Under the pieces are notes generated by a model. That model saw only the letters and a program-made list of their open reading frames with translations, was not told where the DNA came from and made no database searches. From contig UBXG01000005.1 of the NCBI GenBank assembly GCA_900469475.1, forward strand, positions 310,001 to 374,000: 64,000 nucleotides of DNA, in the 5' to 3' direction. Below, one piece after another: positions 59,200-64,000 of this stretch. The stretch is from Hyphomicrobiales bacterium. Lineage in GTDB: Bacteria > Pseudomonadota > Alphaproteobacteria > Rhizobiales > Rhizobiaceae. The position numbers were made by a program, and so were the translations under genes. Position 1 is the first letter of the stretch; each line of letters starts with the position of its first letter.

Positions 59200-61665
59200 T
59201 CAAACCCTCTCCACAAACCCGTCCAACACCCTTTTCTGCCCGGCGCGGTCGAATTCGATCGTCAGCTTGTTGCCCTCGATTTCCGAGACGTTGCCGTTGC
59301 CGAATTTGATGTGGAAGACGCGGTCGCCTATAGCGAATTTGGAGGGTTCGGAGGAGGTGGATTTGGCCACCAGTTCGCCGTCAATGGTGCGCACCTTCGG
59401 GCCGCTTTCGCCGTAGCCGATGCGTTCGACGGCGTGGCCGGAGCGGCTGCCCCAGTTGTCGCGGGTTGCATCGTTGCGGTTGGCCTGGGCGCGTTTCCAG
59501 CCCGGGGTGGAATAGGTATTGGCGAAGGGATCTGCCTTGTCGAAGCGGGACTGGCCGTAGCCGCCGCGACCATATCCGCCATAGGACTGCTCGACTTCGG
59601 CGACCTGTACGTGCGTCTCTGGCAGTTCGTCGAGGAAGCGGGAGGGGATCGTGGATTGCCAGAGACCGTGGATGCGGCGGTTGGAGACGAACCAGATGTG
59701 GCAGCGGCGCTTGGCGCGGGTGATGCCGACATAGGCGAGGCGGCGCTCTTCCTCCAGCCCGGCGCGGCCGCTTTCGTCGAGCGAGCGCTGATGCGGAAAC
59801 AGGCCTTCCTCCCAGCCCGGCAGGAACACGGTGTCGAATTCCAGACCCTTGGCGGAGTGCAACGTCATGATGGAGACGGCGTCGAGATTTTCGTTCTGCT
59901 CGGCATCCATGACGAGGGCGACGTGTTCGAGGAAGCCGCGCATGGACTCGAAGCTGTCCATGGAACGGATGAGTTCCTTGAGATTTTCCAGGCGCCCCGG
60001 CGCTTCCGCCGATTTGTCGTTCTTCCACATGTCCGTATAGCCGGACTCTTCGAGAATCTGCTCGGCAAGCTCGGTATGCGGCGTGTTTTCGAGCAGGCCC
60101 TGCCAGCGGCGGAAAGATTGTACGACGTCGAACAGCGCTTTGCGCGCCTTCGGCTTCATCTCATCCGTCTCGATGATATCGGCCGCTGCCGCCAGCATCG
60201 GGATATCGCGTACGCGGGCATAGTCGTGCAAAGCGCGGACGGTGGTGTCGCCGAGGCCGCGCTTCGGCGTATTGATGATGCGCTCGAAGGCGAGATCGTC
60301 GGCCGGCTGGCAGACGAGGCGGAAATAGGCCATGGCATCGCGGATTTCGAGGCGCTCGTAGAAACGCGGACCGCCGACGACGCGATAGTTCAGGCCGAGT
60401 GTGACGAAACGGTCTTCGAATTCGCGCATCTGGAAGGAGGCGCGCACGAGGATGGCGATGTCGTTGAGATTGTGCTTGTTGCGCTGCAACTGCTCGATCT
60501 CTTCGCCGATCGCGCGCGCTTCCTCCTCGGAATCCCAGGAGGCATGCACCTGCACCTTTATATCGTCCGGATCGGAGCGGTCGGTGAACAGCGTCTTGCC
60601 GAGCCGGCCTTCATTATGGGCGATCAGATGCGCGGCGGCACCGAGAATATGCTCGGTGGAGCGATAGTTGCGCTCCAGCTTGATCACCTTGGCGCCGGGA
60701 AAGTCCTTCTCGAAGCGCAGGATATTGTCTACTTCCGCACCGCGCCAGCCATAGATCGACTGGTCGTCGTCGCCGACGCAGCAGACGTTCTGCGGCTCGC
60801 CCTTCTGCCGCTGCGCCAGCAGGCGAAGCCACATGTACTGCGCCGTGTTGGTGTCCTGATACTCGTCGACCAGGATATAGCGAAAGCGCTGGTGATAATC
60901 CTTGAGGATATCAGGATTCTGCCTGAATATATTGATCGGATGCAGCAGGAGATCGCCGAAGTCGCAGGCGTTCAGCGTTTTCAGGCGGTTTTGGTAGGCG
61001 GCATAGAGTTCGCGGCCCTTGCCGTTGGCGAAGGCGCGCGCATCGCCTTCCGGAATATCGGCGGGGCTCAGGCCCTTGTTCTTCCAGCTATCGATCATGC
61101 CGGCAAACTGCTTGGCCGGCCAGCGCTTGTCGTCGAGCCCTTCGGCCTGGATCAGCTGCTTGATCAGGCGGATGACGTCGTCGGTATCGAGAATGGTGAA
61201 GCTGGAGGTGAGGCCGACCAGCTCGGCATGGCGGCGCAAAAGCTTGACACCGATCGAGTGGAAGGTGCCGAGCCAGGGCATGCCTTCGACCGCGCCGCCG
61301 ACGAGCAGCGCGATGCGTTCCTTCATCTCGCGGGCCGCCTTGTTGGTGAAGGTGACGGCGAGGATCTGGCTGGGGAAGGCGCGGTTGGTGGAGAGGATAT
61401 GAGCGATGCGTGTCGTCAGCACGCGCGTCTTGCCGGTGCCTGCGCCCGCAAGCACCAGAACGGGGCCGTCGAGCGTTTCCACGGCTTCCGTCTGTTCGGC
61501 ATTAAGGCCCGAGAGATAATCCGGCCGGCGGCCGCTGTCGCGTGCCGCCATGGCGCGTGCCGCGATGCCGCCGCCAATGCTGCCGGCAGCCGGCGCAGAA
61601 CGGCGCGGTACGGTGTGCTCCGGCTCCTCGTCAAAGAAGGGAATGTCGTCATGTCCAATGGTCAT
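59200..61665 (-). CDS. uvrD: UvrD/PcrA-type DNA helicase
   Basis: This 821-residue superfamily 1 helicase unwinds DNA 3' to 5' in nucleotide excision and mismatch repair. GLNAEQTEAV is the Q motif, LAGAGTGKT (about 72-80) Walker A, DEYQDTNTAQY motif II, GDDDQSIYGWRGA motif III, and TLHSAKGLEFDTVFLPG motif V. The C-terminal basic tail ends in a Tudor-like module (GDRVFHIKFGNGNVSEIEGN). ATG 61665 is preferred to TTG 61674. A LexA-like box lies 55 bp upstream. Confidence 0.96.
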   Translation of the reverse strand: MTIGHDDIPFFDEEPEHTVPRRSAPAAGSIGGGIAARAMAARDSGRRPDYLSGLNAEQTEAVETLDGPVLVLAGAGTGKTRVLTTRIAHILSTNRAFPSQILAVTFTNKAAREMKERIALLVGGAVEGMPWLGTFHSIGVKLLRRHAELVGLTSSFTILDTDDVIRLIKQLIQAEGLDDKRWPAKQFAGMIDSWKNKGLSPADIPEGDARAFANGKGRELYAAYQNRLKTLNACDFGDLLLHPINIFRQNPDILKDYHQRFRYILVDEYQDTNTAQYMWLRLLAQRQKGEPQNVCCVGDDDQSIYGWRGAEVDNILRFEKDFPGAKVIKLERNYRSTEHILGAAAHLIAHNEGRLGKTLFTDRSDPDDIKVQVHASWDSEEEARAIGEEIEQLQRNKHNLNDIAILVRASFQMREFEDRFVTLGLNYRVVGGPRFYERLEIRDAMAYFRLVCQPADDLAFERIINTPKRGLGDTTVRALHDYARVRDIPMLAAAADIIETDEMKPKARKALFDVVQSFRRWQGLLENTPHTELAEQILEESGYTDMWKNDKSAEAPGRLENLKELIRSMDSFESMRGFLEHVALVMDAEQNENLDAVSIMTLHSAKGLEFDTVFLPGWEEGLFPHQRSLDESGRAGLEEERRLAYVGITRAKRRCHIWFVSNRRIHGLWQSTIPSRFLDELPETHVQVAEVEQSYGGYGRGGYGQSRFDKADPFANTYSTPGWKRAQANRNDATRDNWGSRSGHAVERIGYGESGPKVRTIDGELVAKSTSSEPSKFAIGDRVFHIKFGNGNVSEIEGNKLTIEFDRAGQKRVLDGFVERV

Positions 61666-61719
61666 GCGGCCCAATGTAATGATTCTACCCCGAAAGGCAA
61701 AAGAAACGGGCCGAAATTA

Positions 61720-61734
61720 GAACAAAAAGTGCAC
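61720..61734 (-). promoter_or_regulatory. LexA-like box upstream of uvrD
   Basis: On the minus strand it reads GTGC-N7-GTTC, one base from the alphaproteobacterial SOS consensus GTTC-N7-GTTC. It is about 55 bp upstream of the uvrD ATG. SOS control of uvrD is inferred. Confidence 0.45.
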
Positions 61735-62153
61735 ATTCGCAGCTCTTGATGCGCGTTTTGCATCATGGAGCGGACATGCCGACGAGCCAGTAAAACGTGT
61801 CGTTGTCTCACCGAAGATTACAACTTTGTTTGTATCTAAATTGTGGTTTAGCAGTCGATTCATGGGAAGCAACGGCCGCGTGAAAGATGCCGACTCGGCG
61901 CGGTACCCGATGCTCGCCAATCGCCGCGCCGCGGAATAGCGACGAGCCCTCGGGGCTAAGCCAGTTATCGCCCCCGCGCCCAATTATGGTGAATTATGCG
62001 TTGTTCTTAGCGCATTTTTAAGCATGTTTGCTAATCATGGAGATATGTAACCGCCAGAGCGCAGGTGTTGTTTTTGCCTGGCTCCTGTTTGCCGATGCGA
62101 TCGGCCCGCGCGCATGAGCGCCCGCGGCAAGGTTCCGATGTCTCCTTGTATGT

Positions 62154-62170
62154 GTTGCGTATTGTTGCGT
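62154..62170 (+). repeat. GTTGCGT tandem repeat before the flagellin gene
   Basis: GTTGCGT-ATT-GTTGCGT is a direct repeat with a 10-bp period ending 16 bp before the GTG start. The period fits tandem regulator binding, but the place is within the leader, so it may be chance. Confidence 0.25.
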
Positions 62171-62186
62171 TCGGAGTTCATGTGCC

Positions 62187-63200
62187 GTGAGTATTTTTTC
62201 GACCTTCATCAGGGTCAGTCCCTCTATGAATACAGCGCTGGAAGTGCTGAGGGACACCCAGGCCAAACTGGGTAATGCCGAACGACAGATGTCGTCGGGC
62301 CTGCGGGTTCAAACGGCGAGAGACAATGCTACGTACTGGAAAATCTCGACTTTGACGCATACCGACGTCGGTGCGATTTCGTCGGTTCAGGATGCGCTCG
62401 GTCTCGCCGCCTCGACCGTCAGCACGGCTTCTACGGGTGTCGGCAGCGCGATCGACGTCGTGACCGAGATCAGGACAAAGCTTGTCAGCGCCTATGAGAC
62501 CAGCGTCGACAAAACGAAGCTTAATGACGAGATTGCGCAGCTGAAACAGCAGCTGCGCAGCGTCGGAGAGTCTGCGACCTTCAATGGCGTCAACTGGACG
62601 GTGCTGCGGGATGGCGCCGATCCTACCGATCCGCACGAAGTGCCGGGTTCGCTGATCCGCGGCAGCAACGGGACAGTGACGATCGGCATGCTGAGCTATG
62701 CCGGCGTGAGCTCGACGACAGGTCCGATCACCTCCGCCGATGCGCGTTATCTGATCGATGACCAGTCGAGTGGCTCCGGCGGATATGGCGTGCTGACGTC
62801 GACGTCTTTCGCAACCGAGGCCGGGGCTGCAAGGAACTATGTGCTCGTCAGCACTCAGAACGGCAATACGAGCGGCCAGGTGGAGATCTCGCTCGATGCG
62901 AATACGACCCAAGGGGCCATCGCCGACATGGTCAACACAGTGACGGGAATGTTGAACCAGCTCAAGACGATCGGGTCCGCATTCGGCTCCCTCGAATCGC
63001 GCATCAATCTTCAGACCGAGTTCGCCAAGAATCTGAGCGATTCCCTGACCAGCGGTGTCGGGAAGCTTGTCGATGCCGATATGGAGCAGCAATCGAGCAA
63101 GGTTCTGGCGTTGCAGGCTCAGCAGCAGCTCGGGCTGCAATCGCTCTCGATCGCCAATGCCAGCTACAATACGGCTTTGCAGCTTTTCCAGAATCTCTGA
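62187..63200 (+). CDS. Solitary flagellin-like protein
   Basis: This 337-residue flagellin has the N-terminal D0/D1 helices (SMNTALEVLRDTQAKLGNAERQMSSGLRV, then DNATYWKI) and the C-terminal D0 (QSLSIANASYNTALQLFQNL). The central variable part is short (about residues 145-220). The start is GTG 62187; ATG 62226 is possible but would remove part of the D0 segment. No flagellar assembly genes are near. It may be a minor filament subunit or an old duplicate; its length is shorter than the main flagellins of rhizobia (about 395 for S. meliloti FlaA). Confidence 0.88.
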   Translation: MSIFSTFIRVSPSMNTALEVLRDTQAKLGNAERQMSSGLRVQTARDNATYWKISTLTHTDVGAISSVQDALGLAASTVSTASTGVGSAIDVVTEIRTKLVSAYETSVDKTKLNDEIAQLKQQLRSVGESATFNGVNWTVLRDGADPTDPHEVPGSLIRGSNGTVTIGMLSYAGVSSTTGPITSADARYLIDDQSSGSGGYGVLTSTSFATEAGAARNYVLVSTQNGNTSGQVEISLDANTTQGAIADMVNTVTGMLNQLKTIGSAFGSLESRINLQTEFAKNLSDSLTSGVGKLVDADMEQQSSKVLALQAQQQLGLQSLSIANASYNTALQLFQNL

Positions 63201-63515
63201 GAGCCAACCAAAATCATAAGAGGCAGAGTTATACGTATCCGCATTGTCTCGGTGGCTTTAGCCGTTTTTTCGCTTGGCTGGAGTGTTCGCGATGCTGCCA
63301 GAGGCAGCATCAATGCGATGGTGATATGGCTCGGCTTTGCAATGTTCTAGGGTCTAATGTGTATTATGTATTCGATGGTTCACGCGAGATATTGAGAGAT
63401 TGTTGCCGAAATTGCTTCTATCCCAAAGATATAAGGCCGTCATAGATTTCTCTTCACGATATTGCCGCAATGCTTCATATCTGCTGCGGCCATCGAACCG
63501 GAGAGCGATGATTCC
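63201..63515. other. Spacer after the flagellin gene
   Basis: This stretch of about 315 bp has no gene. The perfect hairpin GATGCTGCC-AGA-GGCAGCATC at 63291-63311 is the only clear structure; it has no T tract and may mark the flagellin mRNA end. Confidence 0.4.
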
Positions 63516-64000
63516 ATGATAAAGAGAATTGCCATTCTTGCCCTAGCGGCAGCCTTTTTGAACGCATGCACGACCACCGATCCCTATACAGGTGAGCAGA
63601 AAGTTTCCAATACGGCAGGCGGTGCAGCGATCGGTGCCGGTGTCGGCGCTGTCGCAGGCCTTCTGATCGGCCATTCGCCGGCCTCGCGCCGCAATGCCGC
63701 GCTCATCGGCGCAGGCGTCGGTGCGCTCGCAGGTGCGGGCATCGGCAACTACATGGACCAGCAGGAATCCGAACTGCGTGCGCAGCTGCAGGGCACCGGC
63801 GTCTCCGTTACGCGCGTCGGCGACCGCATCATCCTCAACATGCCGTCGGCAATCACCTTCGACATCGACCAGGACGCGATCAAGCCGGAATTCTTCCCGA
63901 CGCTGAATTCTGTCGCGATCGTTCTGCGCAAGTTCAACCGCACGCTGATCGACGTCAACGGCCATACGGATTCGACCGGCAGCCTGCAGCATAACCAGGA
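63516..64000 (+). CDS. OmpA-family glycine-zipper lipoprotein (partial, runs off the right edge)
   Basis: ATG 63516 begins a signal peptide (MIKRIAILALAAAFLNAC) with the lipobox LNAC. A glycine zipper (GGAAIGAGVGAVAGLLIG and ALIGAGVGALAGAGIG) follows, and then an OmpA C-like domain with ITFDIDQDAIKPE and VNGHTDSTGS, the peptidoglycan-binding motif. The frame is open to the window end at about residue 161; 50-60 residues are missing. The family includes YiaD-like proteins that anchor the outer membrane to peptidoglycan. Confidence 0.92.
   Translation, partial: MIKRIAILALAAAFLNACTTTDPYTGEQKVSNTAGGAAIGAGVGAVAGLLIGHSPASRRNAALIGAGVGALAGAGIGNYMDQQESELRAQLQGTGVSVTRVGDRIILNMPSAITFDIDQDAIKPEFFPTLNSVAIVLRKFNRTLIDVNGHTDSTGSLQHNQ

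Larger units (their letters stand above)
61666..62186. other. uvrD-flagellin divergent spacer
   Basis: This 521-bp region has no supportable gene. Near uvrD it holds the LexA-like box (61720-61734); near the flagellin gene a 10-bp tandem repeat (62154-62170). The middle is moderately AT-rich with no clear structure. Confidence 0.4.

Noticed and set aside
59143-61749. An 868-codon plus-strand frame antisense to uvrD
   Set aside because: uvrD carries all helicase motifs on the minus strand; the antisense frame is a GC-skew shadow.
62080-62098. Sigma-54 promoter before the flagellin gene
   Set aside because: TGGCTCC and TTTGCC are present, but the GG to GC spacing is one base short of the required 10 and the -24 element is imperfect.

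Overview
The window is a chromosomal segment of an alphaproteobacterium, almost certainly a member of the Rhizobiaceae. The evidence is the high GC3 coding style, a division-and-cell-wall (dcw) cluster in the rhizobial order, a 578-residue FtsZ with a long Pro/Gln/Ala-rich linker, a PPi-dependent phosphofructokinase, TTG/GTG starts in murF, ftsQ and prmA, GluP, and an RNase P RNA of alphaproteobacterial type. A Rhizobium close to the tropici/rhizogenes group is my guess; the sequence shown does not settle the species. No tRNA, rRNA, insertion sequence, prophage or CRISPR array is visible. This is mostly core chromosome with a few patches of variable content.

Layout. 1-6030: edge of a lipoprotein gene (minus), a LysE-type exporter, PPi-phosphofructokinase, then a small cell-envelope group (TerB/J-domain co-chaperone coupled to an N-acetylmuramoyl-L-alanine amidase, and a secreted lytic transglycosylase) and an amino-acid oxidase-like flavoenzyme. 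6084-6497: rnpB. 6924-28745: the dcw cluster, mraZ-rsmH-ftsL-ftsI-murE-murF-mraY-murD-ftsW-murG-murC-murB, then a terminator, an MHS-type transporter (minus), aqpZ and a second terminator, and then ddlB-ftsQ-ftsA-ftsZ. The cluster makes UDP-MurNAc-pentapeptide (MurB, MurC-F, Ddl), lipid I/II (MraY, MurG) and the divisome (FtsL, I, W, Q, A, Z). The ddl-ftsQAZ part has its own promoter region with CtrA-like and GANTC sites. 29076-36897: lpxC, bamD, recN, an orphan hexapeptide acyltransferase, cdh and ligA.

36940-45650: GNAT acetyltransferase, an ArsR/AHSA1 regulator-target pair with a very readable promoter/operator, CreA, a solitary CheW, an Sco-type protein, a flavin monooxygenase, prmA, then on the minus strand a 46-codon gene followed by a stacked-hairpin RNA whose loops carry anti-Shine-Dalgarno motifs, and the aminopeptidase P gene. 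45695-50891: azlCD, a DUF2164 protein, panBC, and an SDR/LysR divergent pair. 50909-55633: a polysaccharide export-like membrane protein, a glycosyltransferase, pncA and gluP. 55916-58958: TetR/SDR and GST/HxlR divergent pairs, and a decayed GIY-YIG nuclease gene. 59200-64000: uvrD with a LexA-like site, a solitary flagellin gene and the start of an OmpA-family glycine-zipper lipoprotein cut by the window end.

The most noteworthy item is the minus-strand unit at 43158-43471. It is a tiny Arg-rich ORF with a good ribosome binding site, followed by four consecutive hairpins, two of which expose UCCUCCUCC in the loop, ending in a UUCG-type intrinsic terminator.
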